From Aphidius gifuensis (taxonomy: Eukaryota; Arthropoda; Insecta; Hymenoptera; Braconidae), in assembly GCF_014905175.1 (NCBI RefSeq), contig NC_057789.1:26222555-26286554 (forward strand): DNA of 64,000 nt. The letters run 5' to 3'. The number at the start of each line of letters is the position of its first letter. Within the stretch, counting starts at the first letter, position 1. Positions 27,372 through 42,042 of this stretch are shown one piece after another. The notes below the pieces were generated by a model. It saw only the letters and a list, made by a program, of their open reading frames with translations, was not told the DNA's origin and made no database searches. The translations under genes and the position numbers were made by a program.

Positions 27372-29360
27372 CGAAAAAAAAAATTGAGCTTTAAAAAATT
27401 AATGATTTTTTATTATTTGATATTTGAAAAAAAAAAAATAATTTATTATTATAATTTTAATTTATGGATGATTAAATTATATTTTATGGTAAAATTAAAT
27501 TTTTTAAAATTAAACGGGGTATAAATATTTTGTGTATAAAATTGTGATTCATTCATGCAATATTATACACATGAATTTATTTGTTGTTTAACGTTTATTC
27601 GTGGTACAATGTGTTTACTTAAAAATACAATTTTGTTTGTTTAAATTTATCTATTTACATTGTCAATGAGTTACGAATAAAATCATATAAATAAATAAAG
27701 AATTATTTAATGTGTAAAATTATATCGTACGTGTCAGTGTGTCGACAAACTATATGTAAATACAATGTTGGGTCATCATCCTCACGAGAATTGAATTTAC
27801 ATTAAATACAAATTTATTTTTTAATAATTTTTTATTTGCTTATGTTTCATATTAATCCCAAGATAATAGCACTATCACGTTTTGTTGATTTCCGAGATTT
27901 TACAATTGTAAATAATAATTAAATGCAAAAAAAAAAAAATGAAATTTATTTTAAAAAATCAAATAAAACAAAATATAAATAACAAAAAAAAAATACATTA
28001 AATCCTTATTTAATCTATTTTTAATTTACGATAAAAAAATATTGATTTAAATTTTATAAAATAAATTAATTTTAAAATAAATAGATAAAAAAAAATTAAA
28101 TTCAAAAAGCACAGTTGTAAAAAGAAAAAAATAAATATAAAAAATCATATTAAAAAGTTTAAAATAAAATTTAAATATTATATAAACTTGGAAATTTTTA
28201 AAACGACGTGATTTGATTGACAAAAAAGTTTAAAAAGATTTTTCAGAGTATTGTTTATTGTTGACCATTAAAAAATAAAATGTGTCATTAAAATCTGAGA
28301 AACGTGTTTTATGTCAAGTATAAATTTTCCAGTTTCAATATAACGATATATTTATATATACAAGTTTTTATGTAAAAAATATATGGGCAGCATGAGAAAG
28401 TGGCTGTTAAATAACACGAAAAATGACTATTGGTGGTGTATTTCAACTGGCTTTAACAACAACACCATTGAGTTAAAGTATTTTAAACAGTGACAATAAT
28501 TTAACCAACTATTTTACTCGATAAAAAATATATCTTCTTTTAAACTAACTATTAAATTTAAATATAAATTTTCATGATTTTTTATATATTCACTATAATT
28601 TTATTATATTTTTACAAAATAAATAAAAAAATATAGAAAGTTTATTTTTTATTTATAATATGCTATTTTTAAAAAAGTTTAAATGATAAAAAATAAAAAA
28701 TTTATAATGCCAAGACAGTTTAAAATACAGTCAATAAACCAAGAGTGTTGTAATTTTATTTTTTTTGAATATATTTAGTAGAAAAAAACTTTAGATAAAA
28801 TTAAAAATTCAAGATGAAAGAAAAAAGATTTTTAAGATTGTATATTATTAAAAAAATATGTATAAATATTATAAAGTAAGTTAGTAAGTATATTAAGATG
28901 AGTGTCAAAAGGGTTAAGTTAATCTAAAATTCACAAAAAGTTTGGTTAAACTAAGATGAAAAAAAATATACACCCTTCATCTTTCCTCTCACGGATCACT
29001 GCAACAATTTCAAATTATATTTAAATTATTATTCGACTTTGTAAGCAACACAACAACCTAAAAATATATTAGCATTCCCTTGATTTACAAAACTACTTAT
29101 TACTTGCTCCAATGAAAATAAATATACACTGATCCAAAAAAAAAAAAAAAAAAAAAGCAGCTCAGCTTAAATTGGTTTGGGAAATAAAAAAATAAAAAAA
29201 AAAAAACTTATAATATAGTTTGATATTTTATTTTTTATAAGAAAAAAATAAAATTTAACAAGAAAAAAAATTTCCAAGGGTAGAATTTCTAATAATCATA
29301 ATGCTTATATGACAATTACATTAGTGCTGAAAATGCGGTGGCTAAAAAAGTTAAAAAAAA
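27372..29360. other. AT-rich stretch, nothing recognised
   Basis: Continuous A/T-rich sequence with poly-A and poly-T runs. I see no open frame, repeat or RNA gene worth naming. Confidence 0.6.
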
Positions 29361-29368
29361 AAAAAAAG

Positions 29369-29533
29369 GTAAAGGAAAAGCGGAGACCGTGGTTTAATAA
29401 GCCCCGGGGTGATATCGGGTTACGTGTTGAGAGTCAGCAGGGGTTGCAAAAGCCGTTCCGGTTTGAAAATCATTGGACTCTCACCTTCAGCCGATAATAA
29501 TTCAGGATTTCATGAAGCTAATATTATTAAGGT
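29369..29533 (+). CDS. weak candidate exon, unknown protein
   Basis: A plus-strand frame stays open for 55 codons between a TAA and a donor-like AAG|GTACTT at 29534. The product would be Gly/Ser/Arg rich with the stretch LKIIGLSPSADNNSGF. The other plus frame is also open for 62 codons over the same DNA, which lowers confidence. No family recognised. Confidence 0.15.
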
Positions 29534-30127
29534 ACTTTTATTATTTCATTTAAAACTTTTTTTTTTATTTTTCACCTTTTTTTATTTTTTTGTTGCCAGG
29601 ATAAATGCATTTGTAAATCTACCTCATCTCTGTATAACCAATAGAAAAATTTAACATCATTATTAATCATTAATAATTAAATTGGTAAATTTTTTAAAAA
29701 TCCCAAGAGTTGATAAATAATTTATACAAGTTTTAAATTAAAAAAAAAAAAATTATATTGATGAATTTTTTGTATTAAAATTTGAATTAATTAGAAACAT
29801 TATTAATCATGTTGAAAATAAAAAAATTATTATAATAATATGATTGATATTTTTGTTTGATGAGATTAAATAATTTTTTGTTTCTATGATAAGTCAATAA
29901 TATATATTTTAATAATAAAATAAACTAGAAAAAAAAAGTAATAAATCTAAAAATCTTTGTCATAAGAAATAAAAAAATGTGACACACCCTCCATGTTTCA
30001 GTGACAAAAACGAAAAACTAATATAAAGAAAGAAATAATGAAAAATAAAAGAAAAAAAAATAAAGTTTCGGCATAAAACTCAATTAGCAAAGGGAAAAAT
30101 AAGAGAAAAAAAAAAAAAAAGTATAAA

Positions 30128-30362
30128 TGGAATGGGATAAAATAGTTCGTGCTAACGTTGCCATGAAATATCACGCGGTTTTTGGAACAGTTGTTGCTTC
30201 GTTGGAATGGACTTTTGCTATTGGTAGTGTATTCGGCTTAGTAAGGATTTAACCAGAATATTCTAGGGGCTTGGGATGCGGTTAAGTTTAGTGTATAGTT
30301 GCTGTGCTTTTGCTTCGACAACGCAAGAGAGGGGTAATTGCTCAAATGAAACAGAAAATTCA
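30128..30362 (+). CDS. balanced island with two short candidate exons
   Basis: The island holds two plus-strand frames. The first starts at ATG 30128 and runs 41 codons to a TAA at about 30251-30253, ending in a hydrophobic segment (FGTVVASLEWTFAIGSVFGL). The second starts at ATG 30276 and encodes MRLSLVYSCCAFAS, which looks like a signal peptide, followed by a polar stretch with NCSNETEN. It meets a GTGAGT donor at 30363; without splicing it ends at a TAA after 40 codons. Either could be a short secreted or membrane peptide exon. No homology is recognised, and both are short enough to be chance. Confidence 0.2.
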
Positions 30363-30604
30363 GTGAGTATGTTTAAACTACATGATTCAATTTATTAACT
30401 TTCTATGTTGACAAAAAGAAAAAAAAAAAATATTCAAAGCTACAAAAAAAAAAGTATTTAAACATCGAAATAAAAATTTATTATCCTTTTTTTTTAAATT
30501 CTCATATTTTAGATGAGGAAAAAAAAATTATAAATTTGATTGAAATTCATTTTTAATTTTTTATTTCAATTTACTCATGAAAAAGCTCAATTTTTTTTTA
30601 TCTT

Positions 30605-30641
30605 TTTAATACTATCATTGACGTACTGTGATAGTATTAAA
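30605..30641. other. 13-bp stem hairpin
   Basis: TTTAATACTATCA (30605-30617) is perfectly complementary to TGATAGTATTAAA (30629-30641) with an 11-nt loop, TTGACGTACTG. The context is AT-rich with a T-run before and an A-run after. No function assigned. Confidence 0.45.
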
Positions 30642-30899
30642 TTATTAAAAAAAGTCAGTTAATAATCCATACGTATTGGATTGAAAAAAATTTAAATTTA
30701 TCAATTAAAAATAATATTTCAATGTAAATTAATCTATAGCCGAATAAATTAATTAGAAATAAAAATTTTTCAAATTAAAATAAATGGAAAAATTTATAAT
30801 TATAGTATCATATAATTTTTGTCAACTTGAAAATATAATTTCTATTATGTTGATATTATAAAATACTGAGGAAATTGTGTGATAAGTTTTAGAAGTGAG

Positions 30900-32178
30900 T
30901 TGAAGAATAGGGGTGAATTGTGAATTGAGGGTATACATGTACCATAGGGTTGAACAACGAACACACAGAAATTCATCGACGTGTCAAAGTGGTTCCAGTC
31001 AATTTCATACCCGAGTTAAACAAACAGCGGTTCTCAACAAATATACATATATATATATTCATCAAATTCAATTTAAAATATATGAAAAAAAAAAATATTA
31101 TTCATCCAAGTACCTATACTCAAATTGTTTTTTATTTATTTATTTTTCTTCACAAAAAAATATTGAAAAAATTTAAATTTTTTTAAAATAAACAAAATGT
31201 TAAAAATTAATTTTATAACAAAAATTATTACATTAAATATTGATATTCAAAATTGCCATAAATATTTTATATTTTTAAAGAAATATTATAATTTTAAATT
31301 TATAAAAATAAAATATAATTATTTATTATTAAAAAATATGATAATGAAAATGCATGTTTTACGTTTGTGTTTAAATATATTTTAACGAATTATAAACCAG
31401 GCGAAAATTAAGATTATGCAAATGTTTAATCGCTAAAAGAGCACCAACTAAATGGGAAGAAATTGCAATGCTGGCAAGGAAGATTAACCAACCACATCGA
31501 ACAAACCCAACCAAGTAACTTTTAACACTACCACCCTTAAAGGTGCCAAAGACTTTTTTACCCTCGAGGTTAAATTTTCACCTTCTACAACACTCACCAT
31601 CATTTTTTTTGCCCTTTTTTAACACTTTTTTATCAGCCATACTTTGCATTTCTCATAACTCATAATTTTTTATTCATATTTTCATATATTTTATTTTTTT
31701 TTCTTTTGCTTTATGTCCTTGCTAAAAAAGATTTTACTTTTTATTACAAAAATAAATTTTTCATGTATATTTTTTATTTGCGTTAATTATAATTGTAATA
31801 TTAAATTTTTTCCTGTTTAAACATAATTAATTAAAATATTTTATTATTATTAATTTTTTTTTTTAATTATTTATTTTTAATGTTATCTGTATTTTTATTT
31901 TTTTTAGTTTATATATTGTTTTTGTTATTTGTATATTTTTAACAAAAGATTCGATAGTCTGTCGTTGACAAAATCCAAATAATCCTCATTGAATTCGAAT
32001 ATTTAAGAGCCATTGTTTGGCCAACTAATCTTTCTATTATAGAAACTTTATGGGAAATATTATATTCATGTAATTACAACTAACCGTATTTTATTATTTC
32101 AAAACAATTTATTTATTTATTTTATTTTATGTTCTAATTGAGAATGAATGATTAAAATTTCGAAAATAACAGTACTAG
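30900..32178. other. AT-rich stretch, nothing recognised
   Basis: Contains a mixed patch at 30910-31060 with two overlapping open plus frames of 87 and 78 codons and no motif, and a second mixed patch at 31440-31600. The remainder is A/T runs. No gene supported. Confidence 0.5.
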
Positions 32179-32248
32179 TTATTTGTGCCAATGTAAAAAA
32201 TGAATAATAATTTTTATTTGTGCCAATGTAAAAAATGAATAATAATTT
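32179..32248. repeat. perfect tandem duplication, 35-bp unit
   Basis: The unit beginning TTATTTGTGCCAATGT occurs twice head to tail with no mismatch (32179-32213 and 32214-32248). Perfect identity in such a mutable background suggests a recent event. Confidence 0.9.
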
Positions 32249-32731
32249 TGAAAAAAAAAAAAAAAATTTCATTTCGATTGAATAACTAACGAATCATTGT
32301 GTCCAGTATGACACGTAGTATGATATCCCTACTTTTAATCTAAGTATTGCATGCATGTCGTCAATAGCAACACCATTGACGCTATTATTTATTTTTTGTA
32401 AACATTTTTATTTTTTTTTTTTTCGTTTTTTTATTTATACAATAGGAGATATCATGTTGCCAATAATGTGATGATATTTTACTGTCAGTTATTTACGTTA
32501 ATAATATATTTTACGATCAATGATATGTGATATTCTTTTTGTAAAATAATTTCGTTCTGATTTTTCATATTCATCAAATATAATTTATTTGTTAAATACC
32601 AAAAATAATTGCATGGAAAATAAAATATATAATCATGAAATATAATATCATTATATTAATTTTCTATTTATTTTTTTGTTTATTTTAAATATTTAATTTA
32701 TCAAAAATATCAGGGTTTTAGCGAGACGACC

Positions 32732-33105
32732 AGAGGAAATTTCATAATTCAATAATTTCGAAAATTTGTTCCATTTAAAAAAAAAATATTTCTAAACATA
32801 AATTTCATGAAATTATGATTCTATAATTTAAACAACACCTAGATATTATTATCTTAAGAGTTTTAAAATTTAATTTCAACTATTTTTATTTTTTTTACGG
32901 TTTTATAATTTTTTAGGATCAATAGAGGAAATTCTATAATTTCGATGATCCATATACTATTTGAAAAAAAAATATTTCTAAGCAAAAATTTCATGAAATT
33001 ATGCTTCTTTAATTTAAATAACATCTAAATACTGTTATCGTCAAAGTTTTAGAAATTAATTTCAATTATTTTTATTTTTTTTTCGATTTTATAATTTTTT
33101 AGATT
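32732..33105. repeat. degenerate tandem duplication, about 190-bp unit
   Basis: Two adjacent copies (about 32732-32918 and 32924-33105) share in the same order AGAGGAAATT, ATATTTCTAA, ATTTCATGAAATTATG, TTTAATTT, and a final TTTTATAATTTTTTAG. They differ by many substitutions and small indels. This is an old duplication of AT-rich DNA with no open frame in either copy. Confidence 0.75.
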
Positions 33106-36100
33106 GATCGAAAAAAATGACATGACCAATCGAATGTCCGGAAGACCGATGACAGTTGAAATTTGAAATATTATAACTATATATTGAATATTTTTTAAAC
33201 AAGCCATGTAATTTGCGAACAACATTTACAAATATTTTGCAAACTTTATCATACAGTTTCATAAACTTGATAAGACAATAATTGAATTATGTTTTCTTTT
33301 TAAATAAAAAAGAAAGCATTTAAAAAATGAAAAAGTCAAAAAGGCCAAAGATTAAACATGAGAAACATTTGAGGATTACAGAAAAACAGGAAATGAGAAA
33401 TAAAAAAATTTAAAAAAAAGTATAAAATAAAATTTCTTGAAATTCGTTGAGCATGTTATCTCGTGGATGACGAAAAAATAAAAAACTGAAAATCCTGTTA
33501 CACGCTCTGGATGAAGCGTAAAGCAATTTACACATTGAAAATGCCGATGGGGATGAACAGGAAAATACAGATAAATAGACAGAGAGGTAAATCGAGAACG
33601 AAAAGCTGCTTTTGCAATATAGATGAGTTCATCACCCTTCTGTGTCCTTTATTCGCATGGACAATACATGATATCATTACACAAAACATTCAATGGTTTA
33701 CCCCAATAATATTTAAAAATAAATTTTATTCCTTTTATTTATTCCAAAAAAAATTAATAAATAGAAAAAAATATTTTAAAAATTTTCAATATTCATATTT
33801 TTATTAAATACGAAAAAAAAAAAAACCTAAATAAACAATGAATAACTAAAAAAATAATAAATTTATATTTTTATTTATTATTTATTCTTTTTGTTGTTTA
33901 TTTTAGTAAATTTTTTTTTTTTTCATAATTTAATTCAATTTTTCACTATTGTAAAAAATAATAATAATATGAATAAAAATTTTGCATCTCAACACAATTT
34001 TTTAGCATAAATATAATGTCCTTATTTTCCACAGCTCATGTAACAACTCTCATCCCAATTTAAAATTTTTTTTTTCATTAATTTTGTCTCTCACATTTTG
34101 CCTTTCCACAATGTGTTGATGGTAGACATCTCGAGTTAACGATGGGGCTGCCAAAGGCCACATCGGACTTTCAACGACCACCTGCGCATCCCTTTTTACT
34201 CATACTTTTAAATATACCCTATATACCCTTCTCTTAATTTATCTCGAAATATCGATTATACTTTGAAACTCATTATACACTAAATTTATCGATAAACAAA
34301 AAATATTTACTGTATATTTTTTTTTTAACCCTTTAAAATTAATAAACTATTTTATTACTCAAAAAAAAAAAAAAAGAAAATTATAATTTAAACGAAAGTA
34401 ATGTCATTGGTTTACTTTAGTTTTATTTTTTCTTTGGATAGTAAGATAAAAAAAAAAAAAAAAGTGTGTAGGATGAAGTAAGTATATATACAAAGATGGT
34501 TTGTCAGAGTAAACTCTCTCAGGCTGAAAGCATTAAAGTCGAAAGTATATAAGTAGAACAAGCATACGTTCAATGAACTGAAAAATAAAAAAAAAAATAA
34601 ACTAACAAATACTAACAAAATTTGTAAGTGATGTTATTTATTTTATTTATTTTATTTATTTTATTTATTTTGTAATCTAGATAATGTTTTGTTAGTTTTT
34701 ATCTATTTTTTTAAATTAAATTAAAATTTTATCAATCAATCAATTAAATATTGTCAATAAATGAGTAATATTTTTAGATAAAAAAGGTTTTTAATAATAG
34801 AAAAATAATTTTAAAAAAAAAAGTTTTGATGGAGTAATTAGATTGAAAAAGTTGGTGGTGAAAATTGGATTGGTTTGATCGAGAACTTATATCAGTAACT
34901 CATCGTGAGGTAGACAATGGTCGAGAGGTGTTTAATCACTTTTACATAAAGGATCGTTTTAACGAGCAATTATTTAAATAAGTATACTTAATTAAAGGGA
35001 GGCTTGAAGTTTTAATTATCCAATGAATCGAAAAAAAATTAATGTCAAATGAAAAACTTTTTTTTTTTTTAAATGAGTGTTTTAGTATGAAAAAAAAAAA
35101 AAAACGATTTGATATTTTTTTTATTTTCTTTTGAATAGAACAATTGATTGTTCAAATAATTGTTTAAATTTTGTTGTTGTTTTTTTTCTTAATTATGATA
35201 TGTAATGTGAAAAAATTTTTTATATTTTTTTAGGATTTGAGTTTCAGTAGTTACTGTCAGTTTTTGGTCAGCCACAAATTGACCAAGGTAAACTGATGCC
35301 AGTTTTTTTATTTATTAAATAAAAGTTATATTTTTATTTAATATAGAATAAAGCAAAAAAAAAAAAAAAATACATCGTATTGTTTTAAAAAGAAAAAAAT
35401 TGTTTGTAAAATATTTAATGGTTGAAAAAATTTTAACAAAGGTATTGTTCATTTAAAAGTTTTACATTTAAAAAAAAAAATATAAAATAAAAAAAAATGT
35501 ATATATTTTTAAATGAAATATAATTTAATGATAATTAAATATTTTTGTAGTAAAAAAAATTTAAATAAATAAATAAAAAATAGTAGTTAGAGATGATGTA
35601 AAAATAATTTGAGATTTACTTGAGGGAATTTTGATGGTAATTCATTTTCAGAAAATATCCCTAGGCGGTCAGATGAAAATCCCTTTAGGGACAAACTCCC
35701 TTGTGTTTTCTGTACTCGAATCTCAACTTTCTTGCCAATCATTTTCAATACGATGAAAGTTTTACGGTGGAAAATCAACGATATAAATACGTGAGCTCAA
35801 GTATACTTATAAAATAAATATATATATTATTATTTTTTATATTTTTTAAACTTACGTTTGTGATTCCATGCTGCATTGTGATTCCAAGAAGACTCAAACA
35901 GTTTTTTGTTGTTGTTCAAAACATCTTACTGTATTTTTCTTTTCTCATATTTTTTATCTTTTACCTTTTGCACTATATTTTTTATTATTTTTTTTATCTA
36001 AGAAACGACGAAATATAATTTTGTTTTTTTTTCTTCAAATCATGGCTTATCGTTTGAGTTAAAATTGAATGAAAAATAATTGAAATAAATAAACTACAAT

Positions 36101-39100
36101 AGTAAAAATAAATAAATAAATATTTTTTTTAAACACAAATATATGTAGATAAAAAAAAAAATTCAACGAATAAACTTTTATATAAAAATAATAATATAAA
36201 TGACACGCGTCCCGCAGCACTGAAAAGACTTGTATGGATATCACGTATAAAACAAAAAATACATTTAACAATAGGTATAATTTTTTGTTTAACCAAATAT
36301 ATTCAACACGTTAATGTCTTTTCGCCCGCATCCGTATCACACGATTGACAGGTGTCTACTTGTCTATCTATTTAAACAACTGATTTCTCCCTCACGACCA
36401 GACAATACTCAATTTTATTCAAATCTGTTAATCTAAAAGGATTATTTCATTTGCTCGAAAAAAAAACCGTGATAGTTATAATTTAAGTCAATTTCATATT
36501 ATAAAAGTACTTGTTTCTTTTAAATTAATTTATAAATAAAAAATTTATTTATTTAAAAAAATATATATATTTTAAATTATTATTAACTATGTCAAATAGC
36601 TTTTAATATAAATTCTAAATTTATAAATTGTTTTGACAAACAAGTTGATAATATTTAGAGTTGATAAAAAAAAAAAATATAAAAAATATTATTCTATGTT
36701 GAATTTTATATATAAAAAATATATTATAATCGTAGAGTGATGATTTGAGCCGAGCAAGGGTTGTTGACTGGACGGATGCGGACGTTAGACTGAAGTGTCG
36801 AATGATTGTCGCGCGGGATCCGCCACAGAGGGATGTTTTGTGTATGCGTTAAAGTCGGGAGTGGCATTCTCCATGGTCCGTATTACTTTGCGCATACTCC
36901 AAATAAATTTTACCCCCAATATTTATTTTCTATCCTTCAATGCGTCTTTTTTTTTTTTCTTCTTTTTTTACAACCCTCACTAATTTTTTTTTTTTTTCTT
37001 TTTTATTTTTTATCCCCTACTTGGCTCTTTGCCCTCATCTTTCCCTCTCTTTATTTTTCTATATAACTATCATCCACCTCCTGCACCTTCTTATCCTTTT
37101 TTAAGCCAACTTTTTCGTTGTTTTTTTTTTTTTTCGATCACTTTTTTAATTTCTAACCATCTAGCATCATATACTTTTTTTTTTTTCTTTTTTTTCACCC
37201 TTCTTATCATTATCATTATTATTTTTTAAAAATAATTTTTCTATGTCTTATCTTGGAAGCAAATTAATATGTCAAAAAGAAAATTATTTATTCATAAATT
37301 TCATCATAATTTTTTGTTTATTTATTTATTTATTTATTGTAATTTTAATTTACTTTTTTTTTTTTGTTTTATTTTGATAATGAATTTTTCATTTTCATAT
37401 TTACACTCAATTGACTTGAAGACACGGACAATGTATTCTCTCTCTGGACACGCATGAATAAAATTTAAATTTTTTACCAACTCTCGTGGGTTATGTCACA
37501 TTGGATTTTGTTCATTGTTGATGAACAAGGGGTTAAACTTAAATTGCACTATATCATTATAATATATATCAAATATAAAAAAATTTAAAATATATTTTTC
37601 ATTATTTTGACAATTAACTTTGTCAATTATTTTTTATATTTAATATTACAATAATTATGGGCGTATAGGTTGTAATTATTTTATCGAAATTTGTTGTCAT
37701 ATTGATGCAAATATTAGTGGACAAAATATTATCTTTAATTTTAGATAAATATTGTATTCAAACATACGTTTTCATTGTATATTTGAAACCTAATTATTCA
37801 AAATTTCCAGGAAATTAGTGGTCAAGTTTCCAGGATATTATTAATAAACATTGACTATCTAATGCAACATGAAAAAATAATTTAATAATTTTTAAAGTGT
37901 CTGTTTATCCTAGTAAACAATTATAAATATCAAAATTAAAAATCGAGATAACTGTCGTCGACTGAATACCAAAATTTATTATACTCAAATTTAAATTAAC
38001 ACCTAAACAAAAAAGACTATTTTTACTTTTTGAAAATCTTAATAAAGTCAGTATATATTTTTAAAAAAAATTGCTATTATAATTACCAATCAAAATGAAT
38101 GAAAATTTAAAATAACGTCTGACTAAAAAGTGATATTTTCACTTGTTGAAAATGAAAATTCAGAGAGTATAATACGATAAAACCAACAAAATAATAATAT
38201 TAAAAATCAGTAGACTATTAGCTTGGATAAATAATCATTAATAAAAAAATAAAAATAAACAAAAATTTCCCTTACAAATTGGAATTTTTTTTTGCATCAA
38301 TTAAAAAAAAAATATTTTAAAAACTCGATAGAAATTTTTTAAACTACATAAAAAATAAATAAATGAAAACAACACTCATAATTGAAGTAAAAAAAAAAAA
38401 AGTTTATAAAAATAATAAAGATAAAACCACCAATCATTATTTCAGCTTTGTTCAAAATATAAATTGATCCCTAATTCTTCAAAGGCCATCAGCATCAAAT
38501 AGCAAGATTATTATAGCTGTGTTATTTGTATAATCTTGCATATATACCTATTGAATATAGTTTTCCATTTGTGTAGGATAATACCAGGGTAATGATGTCT
38601 GAGTTTTATAAATATATATATTTCACAAATCGAGACACGTGATTTTCAAATGAAAAAAAAAAAAGGAAAAATGAATTTATATGTATGTTACAAAAACATG
38701 CCAATCACATTGTCCATAGAAAATTTAAATGATCGAGAGATATGTTGATTTGTCAAACAGTCTAGTTAGACATGTATTCATTACAAATTACAAACTTCAT
38801 GACTGATTTTGTGATATCCAATATTCTGATAATAATCATAAAATATTTTTTTTTATTTTTCTACTTTTTTTTTAATTATTAAAAATTTATTTCTTTTTTT
38901 TATCTAAAAAAATTTATTTATTTATTTTTAAAAATAGAATTATTTTTATTTTTAAAAAAACCAGTTTTCATTTTATTTTTAATTCAATTTTTTAAAATTA
39001 ATTTACATTATAATAATTAAATTAATTTAAAACTTAATTATTATTTTTTTTATTTACTCAAAGAATAATTCTAACCATATATACTATTAATTTAGTGGCT

Positions 39101-41952
39101 AATTTTTTGTTTATTGAATTACTAAATTTTCTGTGAGAGAAAATAAAAAGAAAAAAAATAAATAAATATACTTTGAAGATGCGTATATACATGAGGGTAG
39201 TTTGGGGTGGTGTAATAACGCAATTCTCACATACAGAAGACTGGGAAAGACATGAGACAAGAATAAGGACAGATGAGATAGAGACATATATACATTGAAT
39301 ACGAAGATTCATGTCACAAACACCCCTCAGTACAATCCTCTGTCTCAATATGGGGTCTTGTGAGTTGAGCCAGTGTCAATTACATGTAACTCAATAGTTC
39401 CATAATGTCCTGCTGAGAGCTCTATCATTATTAATCGAATTGTTTATTATTTTTATACCTCTGATTATGATACATACACGTATATAATTTTCATTTTTTT
39501 TTTTTTTTTTTAATAAAAGACCAATGAATTATACATTAAAATTGAAAGGAAAAAAAATAAAAAATAAATTTAAAAACAGACAAAACTATTTTTAGGCTCA
39601 ATTAAAAAATTTTTCCAAATAATTGAATTGTAATTTTTACGGAGATAAATATATCATTTGCAATATTATTAATTCATTGTGATATTTAAAAAAAATTAAT
39701 GAAAAACATATGACATAAAAATAATGCAAATTCATGGAATGATTATTAAATTTATTATAAAATTTTTAAAACATTAACTATAAATCATTGTCGTCATCAT
39801 GTATCTCTCTTGACCGCCAACAAAAAGGAGATGATTCAAATAAACAAGTCATCCAAGTCTATATACAATTTGACGACTAAATTATTCATCTCACGGTTAT
39901 TTGAACAATTTTCAAAGCGTATATCAAGACTATAATATATCTTCCATTCTCCGAGACTTTTAACTATACGAATGAGAATGAATATAAACGAGACAAATGA
40001 AAATTTTTGGCCATTGGCTAAATTTCATTCCAGTTTATTTACTTATTGCTGTTGAATCGTGACTGTCACGTCATCACGTCGTATCACTCAATGACACGAG
40101 AGAAAGTGAGCGGATTGGAAAATTATGCAAATGAAAAAATAAAAAAAAAATAAAACTACTTTATAGGGGTACAAAGATGATTTTAAATGTTGTGTATTAC
40201 AAATTCATTTAAAATATATTTTTATTTGTCAAAAAGAATTTTTATATTTAAAATAATTTAAAAAATTTATAAAAAAAATAGTAAATTAGATAAAAAAAAT
40301 AAAAATAAATACAGCAAGATGGAAAAAAATATTTTTTTTTTTTTTTTTTAGCTATGTCACTAACAACATCATCTTCTTTTATTACACAAAATTATAATTA
40401 TTATTATATCGACCTTTTGAACTATCCAATTATATCGTATCTTATATTAATTAGCGACTTATATCAATTAAATTAATAACGCAACGGCACACTTTGCTTG
40501 ACTGGCGACAAACGTTAAGCTGCCAATTAAAGTCTTGAAAGTAGATATATACAAGTTTATTGTGAAACGATCGATGAAGAAAATTCTGACTCTCTAACTA
40601 CATTTTCCTGTCAATGAGAGAGGCTAAGGTGAAAGAGGAAAGAAAAAAAAGTGTCGAGACATTTGGACCCGGGTATATAACGCAAAGAAAACTTGCTCCC
40701 GTTACGTAAATCTACCTTTGAAGAAAATATAAATATATTTTCAACTTGTATAAATAAAAAAAAGGAAAATAAAAAATCATAAAGAAAACATAAAATAAAG
40801 TATTGTATATACCAAAAAATTTATTGGAAAATAAATAATAAAAAAAAAATTCTTTTTTATTATAAAGTTTGAATATAGTTTTTTTTATTTTTTATTTTTT
40901 AATGTTGTGAATCAATATTGAATAATATTATATACGAAGCAAACATCGATTGCATGTGATATTATATTATCAACATGAAATAAAAGGGAAAGAACAAACC
41001 CCGGTAACGAATGTAAAAAATAAAATAAAAAGGTTTGTCCTTATCGTGAGTGTATAAATGTATTCACGGTTGGTGGTAGTATGTGGCTACCGTGTTGTGC
41101 TTGATTATGGTTCAATTTAATGAAGCACCGTTACAAGCACACAGTGTCACGAAATAATCGAGATATGAAATATCGATAAGGCCCCACAGATGGTCGATCC
41201 TGGCCCCGTCAAATAAAAAAAAACAGCAAAAAATAAAACAGCTTGTATGTTGCTGATAGATAATACTGATAAAGTATACTTATGATTTGGGGTGCGACTA
41301 TTGACAATGTAAAAATTAAAAAAAAAAAAAAAATTACAACGTATATAAGAATGTAAAATTGTCAATAGAAAGATTGAAGAAGAAAATATGATAAATTATA
41401 ATGGGGATGAATAATAAATACAAACTTGGTGTGTATCTTATTATTTTTTTTTTTTTTAAATTTATTTCTCTAAACCCCTCGATGGAAAAAACTAAAATAA
41501 AAAATATGATCAAACTTGGAGATACAAGGAGACTTATAGGAGATACAAGAATTATTTTTTAATGCAGAGTTGTGTGTACTTAATTGTTACAAGATTTATA
41601 TTTTACTATTTTATTTTTACCCTTAAATTTTTTTAGTTCAATGTTAACAACGAACAGCATCTGGCTAAATAAATCAATGATATTTTTATTTGTTATTAAA
41701 CAGCCATTTTTTAAATATATATTATATTTGTTTACTAATCAATTTTTATGTCTGTTTAAATTTGTTATTTATGTTTTTTTATATTAAAAAAATAAATATT
41801 AATATTTATTTTTTTGTTTTTTATATCAAGAAAATCTTTGTTATTTTAAAGCAAATTTTGTTACTTTTATAAACTGAAAATCACAAAATATATATCATAT
41901 ATTTTTAAACGAGAAAAATAAAAATCTATAAATACTCGTGTTTTCAACTCAC
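33106..41952. other. AT-rich stretch with several unassigned islands
   Basis: Islands of more balanced sequence occur at about 33500-33720, 34120-34220, 35600-35790, 36300-36440, 36740-36910, 38440-38620, 39170-39420, 40470-40720 and 41080-41210. At 36740-36910 frames on both strands are open for 37-50 codons in a clearly GC-richer block. At 35778-35587 a 63-codon minus frame is open. Each could be an exon or conserved non-coding sequence, but the competing frames leave me unable to choose. Confidence 0.45.
34634..34671. repeat. 9-bp tandem repeat
   Basis: Four perfect copies of TTATTTATT in tandem. Confidence 0.8.
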
Positions 41953-42042
41953 GTATGATCATCATCTCAGTATCCAGTTTTCTTTTCTCACGTTGTAGAT
42001 GGTCATTCTTGTTTGATCCAATATTAATGTATTTATCTACCA
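41953..42042 (-). CDS. candidate internal exon, unknown protein
   Basis: A 90-bp minus-strand block lies between an AG at 42044-42043, preceded by a T-rich tract, and a consensus GTGAGT donor at 41952-41947. One frame is open through it and reads as a charged, probably helical stretch (NKNDHLQREKRKLDTEMMII). The size suits an internal exon and both splice sites have good shape. I do not recognise the protein, and I could not place the neighbouring exons. Confidence 0.4.
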
